30,998 nucleotides of DNA, from positions 1-30,998 of IMG/VR virus record IMGVR_UViG_3300021091_000269; one strand, 5' to 3'. The position numbers and the translations under genes are program-made. Below, one piece after another: positions 23,511-30,925 of this stretch. This stretch comes from a virus. The notes below the pieces were generated by a model. It searched no databases, was not told the DNA's origin, and saw only the letters and a list, made by a program, of their open reading frames with translations. The stretch's first letter is position 1. Each line of letters starts with the position of its first letter.

Positions 23511-24088
23511 ACCTTGTCATAAAGAATCTTTTTATATTTAGGTACATCTATTGAAAGAAATGGTTCGTACTTTACTACCTTTCTTTTTAAATCTGGCCAG
23601 ACCACTGGTTCTTTAATTTGTTTGTCGAACACTGGAACAAAATTAAGAACTTTATTTAGAATGACCAAGGATTCTAAACTTAATTGACCAGAAAAATGTT
23701 GTTTAAGTAACAATGGATGCCCACCATCTGAATAAAATATCTTATCAAAGTTTGGTTCTATGTTAACAAGTTCCTCGATCTCATTTGAGAATTTGAAACT
23801 CAAACTATGAAGTTTATTTTTCCATTCAGAATAAATTTTAGAATTATGTAATGAAATATTTCCTATCCAGAATTTATCATCATGTATAAAGTGAGAAACA
23901 AAAAATTCTATAATAGTATTCTTGTCATACTTCAATGCAAGTTTTTTAAAGAAATACTTATCATTTCGTTTTTCAAAAGACGCAAGACTAGCCCTTGACT
24001 TCCCGTTGAATAAAAAGAAGTTATATGTATCTTTTGAAAAATGAAGTTTTAATGAAAGATAAATTTTATAAACTTCAAAACCATTCAT
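23486..24088 (-). CDS. gp59: Helicase loader gp59
   Basis: 200 residues; T4 gp59 is 217. Shared features include YKIYLSLKLHFSKDTYNFF at the N-terminus, EKRNDKYFFKKLALKYDK, FWIGNISLHNSKIYSEWK, and LSLESLVILNKVLNFVPVFD in the second domain, plus a C-terminal K.YKKILYDKVCSS. gp59 binds forked DNA and gp32 and loads the gp41 helicase. It starts one nt after gp33 and precedes DUF1825 and gp32, its binding partner. Confidence 0.88.
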   Translation of the reverse strand: MNGFEVYKIYLSLKLHFSKDTYNFFLFNGKSRASLASFEKRNDKYFFKKLALKYDKNTIIEFFVSHFIHDDKFWIGNISLHNSKIYSEWKNKLHSLSFKFSNEIEELVNIEPNFDKIFYSDGGHPLLLKQHFSGQLSLESLVILNKVLNFVPVFDKQIKEPVVWPDLKRKVVKYEPFLSIDVPKYKKILYDKVCSSLITT

Positions 24089-24089
24089 A

Positions 24090-24359
24090 TCAAAGTGGTA
24101 ATCTAGCGCGAGATGTTTTCTTCATGAAAGATAATCTTTGTGCTTCATACTTAATTTTTTCTTTTAATGTTTTTGATAAAAGTTTTGGTACAGTTTCAAT
24201 TTCAATTTCATGTTCATCACAGTAAGTTAATACAGCTTCAATATAATTGAGTTGTCCATTACTGTCCTTTACAATTTTTTCAATTTCCAACGAGAATTTA
24301 GTTGGAGTCATAAACTTGTCATTTAAAACCTCATTCAATGCCTCCTGACTTTTACTCAT
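24090..24359 (-). CDS. gp33: Late-transcription co-activator gp33
   Basis: 89 residues from ATG 24359; the frame is open further upstream but that part overlaps the nuclease gene in another frame. The core QLNYIEAVLTYCDEHEIEIE and VPKLLSKTLKEKIKYEAQRL corresponds to T4 gp33 (MSYLEATTAFLEENSI, IPSGIIEKIQSEA). gp33 binds the RNA polymerase beta flap and connects the gp55-polymerase to the sliding clamp at TATAAATA promoters, which are present in this window. The start overlaps the nuclease stop by 8 nt and the gene ends 1 nt before gp59. T4 gp33 is 112 residues. Confidence 0.85.
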   Translation of the reverse strand: MSKSQEALNEVLNDKFMTPTKFSLEIEKIVKDSNGQLNYIEAVLTYCDEHEIEIETVPKLLSKTLKEKIKYEAQRLSFMKKTSRARLPL

Positions 24360-25029
24360 TAGATTGTTTCCATTCTTGTATATACTGACTAAGTTTTCTA
24401 ATGTATTTTGATTTGTCATATTCTTCATAGACTTTACATTCTCCGTTTTCACATGACATAATGATAACTAATTTTTTTGTTATAAGACCAGTAAGTTCAT
24501 ATAACATACAAGCATAACCAACTGCTTGAACAAAATAATCTTCAATCCATTCTTTAGGTTTTGGTTCTTTGGAAGTTTTAAAGTCAATGATTGACAATTC
24601 AGGTATTCCAGATTCTCCAGTGTATTCAGCAATGCAATCTACTGTGCCTGCAATACCTAACTTAAGACTATAGAGTGGTGTCTCTAAGGCATGAATGTTG
24701 TTGATTCTATCTAAATCTGCTCTTGCAAATTTAAAAAGGAATTGAGATAATGGTTGCACTTCTGGAAGAGATTTATTTTTTAAATAATATTCTACCAAAG
24801 TGTGCATATCAGTTCCACGACTTGAAGCTTTTTGTGAGATTTTATTTGCTTTATCATGTCCAACACGATTACGCCATTCTACTATACTTTGACGTTTTTG
24901 AAAACTAGTAACGGTTGTTATTGAAACTAGTTTTATATCCTCTTTTCCAGGAACTTCATAGTATCGTTTACCATCTACTTCAACTCGTTTGAGTTTAGAA
25001 GGCAACTCTATATTAACATGATTAAACAT
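24352..25029 (-). CDS. RecB/MGME1-like PD-(D/E)XK exonuclease
   Basis: 225 residues. Motifs in order: SITTVTSF near 36-43; RGTDMHTLVEYYL (H76), the RGT.xH helix of RecB/MGME1 nucleases; AGTVDCIAEY (D131); IIDFKTSKEP (D149, K151); and YFVQAVGYACM (Q168). Together these form a complete catalytic set for a metal-dependent single-strand DNA exonuclease. Cyanophages commonly encode such an enzyme near gp33 and phoH; the role would be DNA processing or recombination. Its ATG overlaps the phoH stop by one base (TAATG). Confidence 0.88.
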   Translation of the reverse strand: MFNHVNIELPSKLKRVEVDGKRYYEVPGKEDIKLVSITTVTSFQKRQSIVEWRNRVGHDKANKISQKASSRGTDMHTLVEYYLKNKSLPEVQPLSQFLFKFARADLDRINNIHALETPLYSLKLGIAGTVDCIAEYTGESGIPELSIIDFKTSKEPKPKEWIEDYFVQAVGYACMLYELTGLITKKLVIIMSCENGECKVYEEYDKSKYIRKLSQYIQEWKQSNE

Positions 25030-25787
25030 TAGAACCCCAGACTAATCTTACTAATTAAGTAACTACGAATAAGACCAGATCGTACAATATCTTCAATGCC
25101 AAATTCTACCATACCAAATTCTTCCATAGTTTGAAGAATACTCATGAAATTTAGAACGCCATTTTTTTCATTTGTTCTTTGAAGATCTGTTTGATTAACA
25201 TCACCACAGAACATAATTTTACAATCTTCACCAACCCGAGTAATAATAGAATCTAATTCATGAAAATTTAGATTCTGACATTCATCTACAATAACAATTG
25301 ATTTGTCTAATGTAGTGCCACGAATAAATGATGTTGACCAAAAACTAATAGTTCCTTGTGATTTTAGATTACCATAAAGTGACTCAAAGGAGGCATCATC
25401 GGGCATCTCAAACATATACTTCACCATATTTTTATATGGGATTTGATACAGAGAGGACTTGTCTTCATGATCTCCTGGAAGAAAACCAATTTCTCTAGTT
25501 GCAACTAGGGAACGGACAAGATATACTTTTTCGTAAATAGAGTTTTCTTTAAGAATTTCTTGAAGAGCAAGATATAAGGCAACAAAAGTTTTTCCCGTAC
25601 CAGCTGCTCCATAAAGGAATAAATTTTTATTATTATTCCAGTGTTCAAAAATTTTTTCTTGAGATGGAGTTAGTGGTTCTATTTTTACAAGATGATCACC
25701 ATTGATTGGTTTTTTTCTTTTAAGTTGTCTAGATTTTAGATTCGCAAATGCTCCATCTTTGGTCACATTTTTTGCAGCTCTTGCCAT
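25029..25787 (-). CDS. phoH: PhoH-like P-loop ATPase
   Basis: 252 residues. Walker A GAAGTGKT (60-67) follows LTPSQEKIFEHW; Walker B is IVIVDECQNL (~165), with an SMELDSIITRVG-like step after it, and FCGDVNQTDL as the sensor motif. This is the PhoH family arrangement (the phage short form, no KH or PIN domain). PhoH is widespread in marine phages; its function in infection is not settled, with RNA metabolism or phosphate-stress links proposed. It is followed immediately by the MGME1-like nuclease. Confidence 0.95.
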   Translation of the reverse strand: MARAAKNVTKDGAFANLKSRQLKRKKPINGDHLVKIEPLTPSQEKIFEHWNNNKNLFLYGAAGTGKTFVALYLALQEILKENSIYEKVYLVRSLVATREIGFLPGDHEDKSSLYQIPYKNMVKYMFEMPDDASFESLYGNLKSQGTISFWSTSFIRGTTLDKSIVIVDECQNLNFHELDSIITRVGEDCKIMFCGDVNQTDLQRTNEKNGVLNFMSILQTMEEFGMVEFGIEDIVRSGLIRSYLISKISLGF

Positions 25788-25792
25788 AGTTG

Positions 25793-26029
25793 TTAAGGGT
25801 CAATAGTAGAACCGTGATGGTTTTGTTTAATGGTATTGAGTTTTTCACGAACAGGAGATGGAACTTTATTTCTCCAATCTCCAACTTCACTTACTGCACT
25901 CGCAACACCAGCGGACCAGTCTTTATCCCAATCGGGATTATCTTTTCTCCACTGGTCATACTCTGCCATTGACATGTAGAGCTCTTGTTTGTCGCCAGTA
26001 GTTTTATTAATTACAGGATATGTGGGCAT
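25793..26029 (-). CDS. Conserved cyanophage-type small protein (MPTYPV family)
   Basis: 78 residues with strong SD AAGGAGG. MPTYPVINKTTGDKQELYMS, then EYDQWRKDNPDWDKDWSAGV. The beginning looks like the start of an FmdB-type zinc ribbon (MPTYEY...), but there are no Cys, so a zinc role is unlikely. Similar small proteins beside phoH are typical for marine T4-like phages, as far as I can recall; function unknown. Five nt before phoH. Confidence 0.8.
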   Translation of the reverse strand: MPTYPVINKTTGDKQELYMSMAEYDQWRKDNPDWDKDWSAGVASAVSEVGDWRNKVPSPVREKLNTIKQNHHGSTIDP

Positions 26030-26045
26030 TATTCCTCCTTTTTAT

Positions 26046-26555
26046 TTAGACCCAATCAGGTTTGCGTTGCGGCATACGAAGATAATTAGATGCAACCCAA
26101 GGTTTGGATGCGATATACATTTTGTAAGCAGTAAAAGTGTCAATGCTTGTGTTAAGTTTAAATTCATTTGGCATTGCACGAACGAACGAAGTTACTTTTG
26201 TAATTTTACCTTTGGGGAAAAGATAATATGCTGCAAGAAGAGTATTATAACACGAATGTGTTTTATTGTAACGTACCGCATATTCATCACACAGATTCAT
26301 TCCGTGTTTGATTAACCAGTATGCATTATGTATAGATTCTGCAGCCCACCGAGTACATGGATGATTTCGAAATGCACCTTTCTTAGTTGCATAAGGAGTA
26401 CCATCTAATTTTGGCAAAGGTCCATAGTTGTGATACCACGTAGATGATACGATGGATAACATCTGGCAACATTCAAGTGGCATTTTTACAATGTGTTTGT
26501 CTGGCAAAACAACTGCAGATTCTGCGGGGAACTCATTAGTAACAAATATATTCAT
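26046..26555 (-). CDS. Phage protein of the DKH-VKM type (possible Pyr_excise-like)
   Basis: 169 residues. N-terminal MNIFVTNEFPAESAVVLPDK is followed by KHIVKMPLECCQMLS, and later NHPCTRWAAESIHNAYWLI. This D-K-H-[IV]-V-K-M plus N-H-P-C-x-x-W arrangement is shared by a group of phage proteins with similarity to the pyrimidine-dimer glycosylase/excise family. A DNA-repair role is possible, but T4 DenV catalytic residues were not traced, so only the family pattern is claimed. A 45-nt gap before it contains an inverted repeat (26563-26576). Six Cys residues are noteworthy for its size. Confidence 0.7.
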   Translation of the reverse strand: MNIFVTNEFPAESAVVLPDKHIVKMPLECCQMLSIVSSTWYHNYGPLPKLDGTPYATKKGAFRNHPCTRWAAESIHNAYWLIKHGMNLCDEYAVRYNKTHSCYNTLLAAYYLFPKGKITKVTSFVRAMPNEFKLNTSIDTFTAYKMYIASKPWVASNYLRMPQRKPDWV

Positions 26556-26562
26556 AGACAGG

Positions 26563-26576
26563 AGTGTTCTAACACT
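26563..26576. repeat. Small inverted repeat before the DKH-VKM gene
   Basis: AGTGTT CT AACACT, 6-bp arms, 8 nt upstream of the ATG at 26555; next to it is the palindrome CACTAGTG (26573-26580). The spacing to the start codon would allow an operator or a translational hairpin, but there is no further support. Confidence 0.35.
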
Positions 26577-26600
26577 AGTGCCAGTTTACTTCAAACTCCT

Positions 26601-27233
26601 TTACCAGTCAAGGGCTTCTGCAACAGTAGGAAACTGTGTCTTAAATACTGATCTGCATTCTTCTGCGATTAACATATGTTCCTTTTGTGTTCCATGTGCA
26701 GATCGCAAATTGATATAATGTATCCATGAACGACAGGAACCCGTCATATAGATGCGTGTAGGGGTCGCCAGAGGGAGTACAAATCTCGCACACTCCTTTG
26801 CCACCCCTTGCGATAGAAGGTAACTGTAGACATCCTGGGCGTCTCTGAAGAGGTCTTGAATCATCTTACTCATAACGAATACCTGTTCCTCTTCAAGATC
26901 ATCAATAGAGTTCTGACGATTCTTTGTATCCTGACGACGAAGTTCTGGAATCGGAATATCACCTAACAAAGATGAGTCTGCATATCGTTGAGAAAACTCT
27001 TGGAATGTAAATGACCTATGGCGCAGGATTTGAGCTGCGATACCACGAGTCGTTTCAATTTCAAGAGTCATAGTAGACTGCTCAAAAACAGACCAATGAT
27101 TGTGCTTAATACAATAACGTAACAGACCTGCATAGTTTTCAGAATCCTGATTCGCTGGATTAGAAACTCTCGCAATATAAGCCATTGTTTGTTCTGCATC
27201 TGGAGTCACCGATATCAATTTGACACAATTCAT
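26601..27233 (-). CDS. thyX: Flavin-dependent thymidylate synthase ThyX
   Basis: 210 residues, normal for the family. The ThyX motif RHRSFTFQEFSQRY is at 71-84 (canonical RHRxxSxxxxSxR with Thr in place of the first Ser), preceded by HWSVFEQ (46-52). The C-terminal RSWIHYINLRSAHGTQKEH has the R-x-x-x...H helix that binds dUMP. The enzyme makes dTMP from dUMP with methylene-tetrahydrofolate, FAD and NADPH, feeding phage DNA synthesis. The gene follows the 83-residue unknown gene by 9 nt. Confidence 0.95.
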   Translation of the reverse strand: MNCVKLISVTPDAEQTMAYIARVSNPANQDSENYAGLLRYCIKHNHWSVFEQSTMTLEIETTRGIAAQILRHRSFTFQEFSQRYADSSLLGDIPIPELRRQDTKNRQNSIDDLEEEQVFVMSKMIQDLFRDAQDVYSYLLSQGVAKECARFVLPLATPTRIYMTGSCRSWIHYINLRSAHGTQKEHMLIAEECRSVFKTQFPTVAEALDW

Positions 27234-27242
27234 AAAATACCC

Positions 27243-27494
27243 TCAATTTTTCTTTTTATCTTTTGTCTTATTTGACCAAATTTTTGGATTAACCCGCCCT
27301 TCAGTTTGCTTGAATTTGATAAGTCCTTCTCTATATCTATCCCAATAGTAATCAAAAATTTCCACTTGTTTATTTGAGATTACTATATCATAGCAATATA
27401 CTTCGTCATCCATATACTTTACAATATATGCGTTATAAGGAAGAGTCCTATCTTCTGCTAGTACTGGATCACAGTTATGATGAAGAATCATCAT
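27243..27494 (-). CDS. Small protein, unknown function
   Basis: 83 residues. Start at ATG 27494, which overlaps the preceding gene's TAA (TAATG); a longer in-frame version would run into that gene. The core LPYNAYIVKYMDDEVYCYDI and KQVEIFDYYWDRYREGLIKF looks like a small alpha/beta fold rich in Tyr and Asp, followed by a Lys-rich tail. Similar small genes occur beside thyX in cyanophages, though I cannot name a family. Confidence 0.7.
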   Translation of the reverse strand: MMILHHNCDPVLAEDRTLPYNAYIVKYMDDEVYCYDIVISNKQVEIFDYYWDRYREGLIKFKQTEGRVNPKIWSNKTKDKKKN

Positions 27495-27949
27495 TAGCTG
27501 CGGCCGCCCCAATTAATTTCAGGGTATGCTTCCTCTACACAAGCACGTGTAACTTTATATCGTTTTCCAAGAGTTTTATCCTTTGTCATACACACAACTT
27601 GTGATTCATCTTCATGAAGTCCTTCAAGAAGTTGAATAAACATATTCTCTCTTTGAGTCTGTTTAAGTCCATCATTGCCACCTTTCACAAAGTTGAAAAG
27701 TTTTTTATACTCTAGAAACAAAAGAGTATGTGAAGTTCCTTCTGGAACATTGTTAGGAGTGTATGGAACTTCTCCATCTGGAATCATACTAATCACACTC
27801 TCGTCAAAATTCCAAATTAAAATTGCCTGAAGGGCAGGACTTTTGAATTTATGAAGTAGTGCAATTTTTTCTTTTTTAGTTTTTGCATTAGATACCTTCT
27901 GGAGCACTTCAGAGATAAGCATCTTTTCAACTGGTAAATTTGTAGTCAT
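27494..27949 (-). CDS. Conserved phage protein, DUF6433-like
   Basis: 151 residues. Pattern: ISEVLQKVSNAKTKKEKIAL, then SPALQAILIWNFDESVISMI, PDGEVPYTPNNVPEG, and TLLFLEYKKLFNFVKGG. This layout (helical start, LP.GE.PY.PN segment, then a helical second half) fits the phage DUF6433 group as I recall it; function unknown. It starts directly after RNase H (1-nt gap) and ends overlapping the next gene by one base. The RNase H neighbourhood suggests replication or nucleotide metabolism, by inference only. Confidence 0.75.
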   Translation of the reverse strand: MTTNLPVEKMLISEVLQKVSNAKTKKEKIALLHKFKSPALQAILIWNFDESVISMIPDGEVPYTPNNVPEGTSHTLLFLEYKKLFNFVKGGNDGLKQTQRENMFIQLLEGLHEDESQVVCMTKDKTLGKRYKVTRACVEEAYPEINWGGRS

Positions 27950-28828
27950 TTAAAAATCCTCTATTTCATTCAGTAGTGATGTAAGTTTATTTGTAAGAAA
28001 ATAATTAATTGGTATTTTCTTTTTTACAGTACTATTTAACAGCTCAAATTCTTCCAGAATTTTTTGTTCTAGATCTTGAGGAATACAACTCAAATCAATA
28101 AGACTTTTATTGCGTAGGTAGTTCTTTAGTTGAGTATCATTGCAAAAAGATTCTGGTTCTTGTGAAATCCATTTCACAAGATTTTTTTTGCTAATTGGTT
28201 TTTGACGCTTTTCAGAAATAAATGTATCATCATCAGATAAAAAGTTTGGAATACCATCACTTCTATCTCCTTTAATAATATGTTCAATCAAGTATTCCTT
28301 TGGACTTTGAAACTTAACAAATTTTTTAAGAATTGGATTGTACTGTTTTACACAAGGATATTTACTCAATTGAATAAAATCCTTGTCTCCAGAAAGTATT
28401 AATACTTTCTCTAATAGTTGTCCATTTTTTTGAAGTTTGATATTATTAATAGATATATGCTTAGATAAAATACTGATGATGTCATCAGCCTCTGCGCCAT
28501 AAATTTCCATTACAATATATGGAAAATTATTTCTAAGTTCATCTCTAATTTTGTTTAAAACTTCAAAAATTTTACTCCAATTATGATTAGATTTTTCACG
28601 ATCTTTTTTACGATTCTGTTTATAGAAAGGGAACTTTTCTTTTCTCCAATAAAACTTAGAATCATAACAAAGAACTAGTTGACCATATTCTTCAGAAAAC
28701 ATTTTTTTGTAATGTTTAATAGAGTTAAGAACCATGTGTCTAACTAGATTTTCATCAAGACCTTCACTCACTTTGATTTGCATCATCAAATTGCTGATCA
28801 TGCATTGATTCATATCAACAAGTATCAT
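27950..28828 (-). CDS. rnh: Ribonuclease H / 5'-3' exonuclease (T4 rnh-like, FEN family)
   Basis: 292 residues; T4 RNase H is 305. Acidic metal-binding residues appear in the FEN order: D5 (MILVDMNQ), D56 (LVLCYDSKFYWR), E113/D115/D116 (GAEADDIISI), D148/D150 (LSGDKDFIQL) and D188/D191 (KGDRSDGIPN), the last at the start of the H3TH region. The basic segment WRKEKFPFYKQNRKK corresponds to the helical arch. It removes RNA primers and short flaps from lagging-strand fragments and interacts with gp32. Confidence 0.92.
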   Translation of the reverse strand: MILVDMNQCMISNLMMQIKVSEGLDENLVRHMVLNSIKHYKKMFSEEYGQLVLCYDSKFYWRKEKFPFYKQNRKKDREKSNHNWSKIFEVLNKIRDELRNNFPYIVMEIYGAEADDIISILSKHISINNIKLQKNGQLLEKVLILSGDKDFIQLSKYPCVKQYNPILKKFVKFQSPKEYLIEHIIKGDRSDGIPNFLSDDDTFISEKRQKPISKKNLVKWISQEPESFCNDTQLKNYLRNKSLIDLSCIPQDLEQKILEEFELLNSTVKKKIPINYFLTNKLTSLLNEIEDF

Positions 28829-28831
28829 AAA

Positions 28832-29065
28832 TTAATCCTCTTCGTTGTCGTCCTCTTCCTCGATAATTCTTAATGATAGTAATTCTTCGTCAATAATATG
28901 CCCAGCATCATCAAACATTTCTGGATGATATGTTAATTTTGATGAAAAATAATTATCAGCATATTCATGAGCAAACCAACCAATAACAATTCCAATTACG
29001 AAACTTCCAAGACAGAATAAAAAACTAAAAAATAAAATGGAAACTACTGATGATAATTCTGTCAT
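28832..29065 (-). CDS. Small membrane protein, single N-terminal helix
   Basis: 77 residues with SD GGAG. One hydrophobic segment (~7-30, SILFFSFLFCLGSFVIGIVI) is followed by GWFAHEYADNYFSSKL and an acidic C-terminal tail (IIEEEDDNEED). Likely an inner-membrane protein with a cytoplasmic tail. No holin-like charge pattern is strong enough to call. It lies between RNase H (3 nt) and the 57-residue gene upstream. Confidence 0.75.
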   Translation of the reverse strand: MTELSSVVSILFFSFLFCLGSFVIGIVIGWFAHEYADNYFSSKLTYHPEMFDDAGHIIDEELLSLRIIEEEDDNEED

Positions 29066-29083
29066 GCTCTTTCTCCAAGTATA

Positions 29084-29257
29084 CTAGTTTTCCTTAGATA
29101 CTAATATCTCCACTGTAAATCGTGATTTTAAAAATGAAAAGATACGAAAAAACTGGAAGATATATGTTTTGTTTTCTGGTGGTAAACTTTCAGAACTACC
29201 TCCATTTAGCATTGCTTTTACATTAGTATTTAGATACTTGGATGGTATTTCAGTCAT
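29084..29257 (-). CDS. 57-residue protein, unknown function
   Basis: ATG 29257 overlaps the upstream TGA (ATGA), the tight coupling typical of real phage genes. The protein begins MTEIPSKYLNTNVKAMLNGG and has FQFFRIFSFLKSRFTVEILV near the end, stopping at a TAG at 29084. The second half is hydrophobic-basic and could be membrane-associated or a beta-hairpin. Short length keeps it below common gene-finding cut-offs, but it fills an otherwise empty 188-nt gap. Confidence 0.68.
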   Translation of the reverse strand: MTEIPSKYLNTNVKAMLNGGSSESLPPENKTYIFQFFRIFSFLKSRFTVEILVSKEN

Positions 29258-29964
29258 TTAATTACTTTTAATAAAATAAAATTTGATGAAATAATTTTTG
29301 GAAAAGTTTTGAGTTTGTTTGGAAGTAATACAAAATTATTTTCTAAATTGTATTGGTTAGATTGTATCAACAGATCTAAAGATTCTATAGGTTTTTTCAG
29401 TTTTTTTGTGCCTCCAATTGTTTCATTGTAATTAATGATTCTAGATCCTTTGCATGACAAATTTTTTCCAATAAAAACTGTTACCTCATTAACTTTTGTA
29501 TTGTAGAATACAAGATACTTGGATCCTACGATATCAACTTTTGGATGAGAGACGTATTTCTTCCCCTCTATCATAACAGAAGATTCTAAAATATTCAAGC
29601 CATGTACCAGTTTCTCTGGTGAGTGTGGTTTGATTTTACGAACAACTTTTTTAGTTTCCTTGTATATAACTGCATCATCAATAATATCTGATAACATCTG
29701 TTTAAATTCTCTTAGTTCTGGTTTTCTAAAACTAGAATATGCTTCTTTTAAAACTGGATCTTCTCCAGACAATGCTCCTTCAACTTCTAGAAGTTGAAGT
29801 TGCAAATTAGAAATACCTTCTAATAAAAAATTATTAATGGTTTTTCTATCGACATTTTCGGATTGAAGATACTTTAAAAAACTTGCTCTAGGTTTTTTTC
29901 TTGTTAAAGTATATTCGTCAACGAGAGTTTCTACGAAGTAGCAAATCTCATTTATTTTTTTCAT
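29254..29964 (-). CDS. Uncharacterised phage protein
   Basis: 236 residues. Helical N-terminal half (FVETLVDEYTLTRKKPRASF, then SNLQLQLLEVEGALSGEDPV) and a beta-rich C-terminal half (KLVHGLNILESSVMIEGKKY, VDIVGSKYLVFYNTKVNEVT). The layout suggests a DNA- or RNA-associated phage protein of the replication region, but no catalytic motif was found. It overlaps the glutaredoxin gene by 4 nt (ATGA) and the 57-residue gene by 4 nt, so it is part of the same translationally coupled chain. Confidence 0.75.
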   Translation of the reverse strand: MKKINEICYFVETLVDEYTLTRKKPRASFLKYLQSENVDRKTINNFLLEGISNLQLQLLEVEGALSGEDPVLKEAYSSFRKPELREFKQMLSDIIDDAVIYKETKKVVRKIKPHSPEKLVHGLNILESSVMIEGKKYVSHPKVDIVGSKYLVFYNTKVNEVTVFIGKNLSCKGSRIINYNETIGGTKKLKKPIESLDLLIQSNQYNLENNFVLLPNKLKTFPKIISSNFILLKVIK

Positions 29965-30197
29965 ATCAAATTGTTCTCCTTTAGATATTTAATAGTATCA
30001 GTGCATCCGCCGATACACTGATCATTTACTACGACCTGTGGAAAAGTAGAATTTTTTCCAAACTCAGAATAAAATTCTTCTCTTGTAAATTCGTTATCTA
30101 ATGAATATACAACAAAATCTAGTTTAATTAATTCAAAAATTTTTTTTATCTTTAAGCAATATGGACAATTATCCTTAGAATAAATTGTAAATTTCAT
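29961..30197 (-). CDS. grx: Glutaredoxin
   Basis: 78 residues. MKFTIYSKDNCPYCLKIKKI carries the C-P-Y-C active site (C11, C14). FPQVVVND follows at the cis-Pro position, and GGCTDTIKYLKE replaces the usual GG-x-D-D element. The full thioredoxin-fold length is present. It would reduce ribonucleotide reductase or other disulfides. It overlaps the SpeD gene by 23 nt in a different frame; no alternative downstream start fits because the active site is at residue 11. Confidence 0.92.
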   Translation of the reverse strand: MKFTIYSKDNCPYCLKIKKIFELIKLDFVVYSLDNEFTREEFYSEFGKNSTFPQVVVNDQCIGGCTDTIKYLKENNLI

Positions 30198-30534
30198 CTC
30201 TCAATTCAAGTGATCTATCTATTGTGTTTGCAATAAAATCTTGTGCATGTAATTTTCTACCCAAATAAATTGCACCTTTTCTTGGACTTGGTTTTCCACA
30301 AGTAAAAACATCACACACTGCAGTTTGTTTTTCTGGCCATGTATGAATACTTATGTGAGATTCTGCGAGCAGTGTAACTGCAGTTACCCCCTGTGGATCA
30401 AATTTATGACTAACTGTTTTTAAAAATGTTGCTCCCATATAGTTAGTGGCTTCCCAAAGAATTTTTCTGATATAATCTTCATCATCTAACAAAGAAGATT
30501 GACACCCGTACAGGGTACAAACAATATGTTTCAT
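30175..30534 (-). CDS. speD: S-adenosylmethionine decarboxylase (SpeD)
   Basis: 119 residues, the short bacterial/archaeal class. The self-cleavage site E58-S59-H60 occurs in LAESHISIHTWPE; Ser59 becomes the pyruvoyl group. H64 and C79 (DVFTCGKPSP) are at the expected catalytic positions. The enzyme makes decarboxylated AdoMet for spermidine synthesis. SpeD is a known cyanophage auxiliary gene. No speE is in the window. A CTAAATA box (30558-30564) lies 24 nt upstream. Confidence 0.95.
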   Translation of the reverse strand: MKHIVCTLYGCQSSLLDDEDYIRKILWEATNYMGATFLKTVSHKFDPQGVTAVTLLAESHISIHTWPEKQTAVCDVFTCGKPSPRKGAIYLGRKLHAQDFIANTIDRSLELRDEIYNLF

Positions 30535-30557
30535 TTACTACGCAGTAAAATTTTTAT

Positions 30558-30564
30558 TATTTAG
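30558..30564 (-). promoter_or_regulatory. Possible late-type -10 box before speD (CTAAATA)
   Basis: CTAAATA on the minus strand, overlapping the stop codon of the 74-residue gene and 24 nt before the speD ATG. It differs from TATAAATA at the 5' side, so it is weak evidence. Confidence 0.3.
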
Positions 30565-30785
30565 TTTGTTTCAAGTTTGCGGACTTGAAATAAATTACTT
30601 TTATAATACTTGCGTTTTTGTTTTATCAATTTTTTTAATGCATTGAATTTTTTTGTTTCAAAATCACGTTCCTGTTTGGTTTTCAATGGAGCTACTGATT
30701 CTGACGAAGTAAAATCTGAAACTGGTTCATCTAAGACTTCTACTGATTCCACGTCAATAATTTCATCTTCCATTATTTTTATCAT
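30561..30785 (-). CDS. Small charged protein, unknown function
   Basis: 74 residues from ATG 30785 (MIKIMEDEIIDVESVEVLDE); ATG at 30773 is an alternative and a TTG at 30809 would extend it further. There is no clear SD, so the start is uncertain. The N-terminal half is acidic; the C-terminal half is strongly basic (KKFNALKKLIKQKRKYYKSN), which suggests nucleic-acid or partner binding. It overlaps the 45-residue gene upstream by 23 nt with this start (11 nt with the shorter one). Confidence 0.6.
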   Translation of the reverse strand: MIKIMEDEIIDVESVEVLDEPVSDFTSSESVAPLKTKQERDFETKKFNALKKLIKQKRKYYKSNLFQVRKLETN

Positions 30786-30900
30786 GCAGTTGAGTATATA
30801 TTCTACCAAATTTATTTGCAGGACGCAAGTGCCTGTAAAGTTGGGGCCAAGTGTCTCTAATGATTTCCGCCAACTTGTAAGGTGTATCTGAACTGATCAT
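30763..30900 (-). CDS. 45-residue protein, unknown function
   Basis: Starts at ATG 30900 (MISSDTPYKLAEIIRDTWPQ) directly after the T run of the terminator hairpin. A longer in-frame version (ATG 30972) would cross the terminator and the end of the Cys-rich gene, so it is unlikely. The sequence is helical and basic (LYRHLRPANKFGRIYTQLHD). No SD of normal strength (GGAA ~12 nt upstream). No family recognised. Confidence 0.5.
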   Translation of the reverse strand: MISSDTPYKLAEIIRDTWPQLYRHLRPANKFGRIYTQLHDKNNGR

Positions 30901-30907
30901 AAAAAAA

Positions 30908-30924
30908 GGAGTTCCGAGAACTCC
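30908..30924 (-). terminator. Intrinsic terminator
   Basis: Stem GGAGTTC / GAACTCC with a 3-nt loop, followed on the minus strand by T7 (30907-30901). It ends the transcript of the Cys-rich gene at the right edge. Confidence 0.8.
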
Positions 30925-30925
30925 A

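Noticed and set aside
23535-23541. CTAAATA box before the DUF1825 gene
   Set aside because: Lies within gp59 coding sequence and departs from TATAAATA; no independent support.
26043-26050. TCTAAATA late-like box before the MPTYPV gene
   Set aside because: Only 14 nt before the ATG; a transcript from it would start inside the ribosome binding site.
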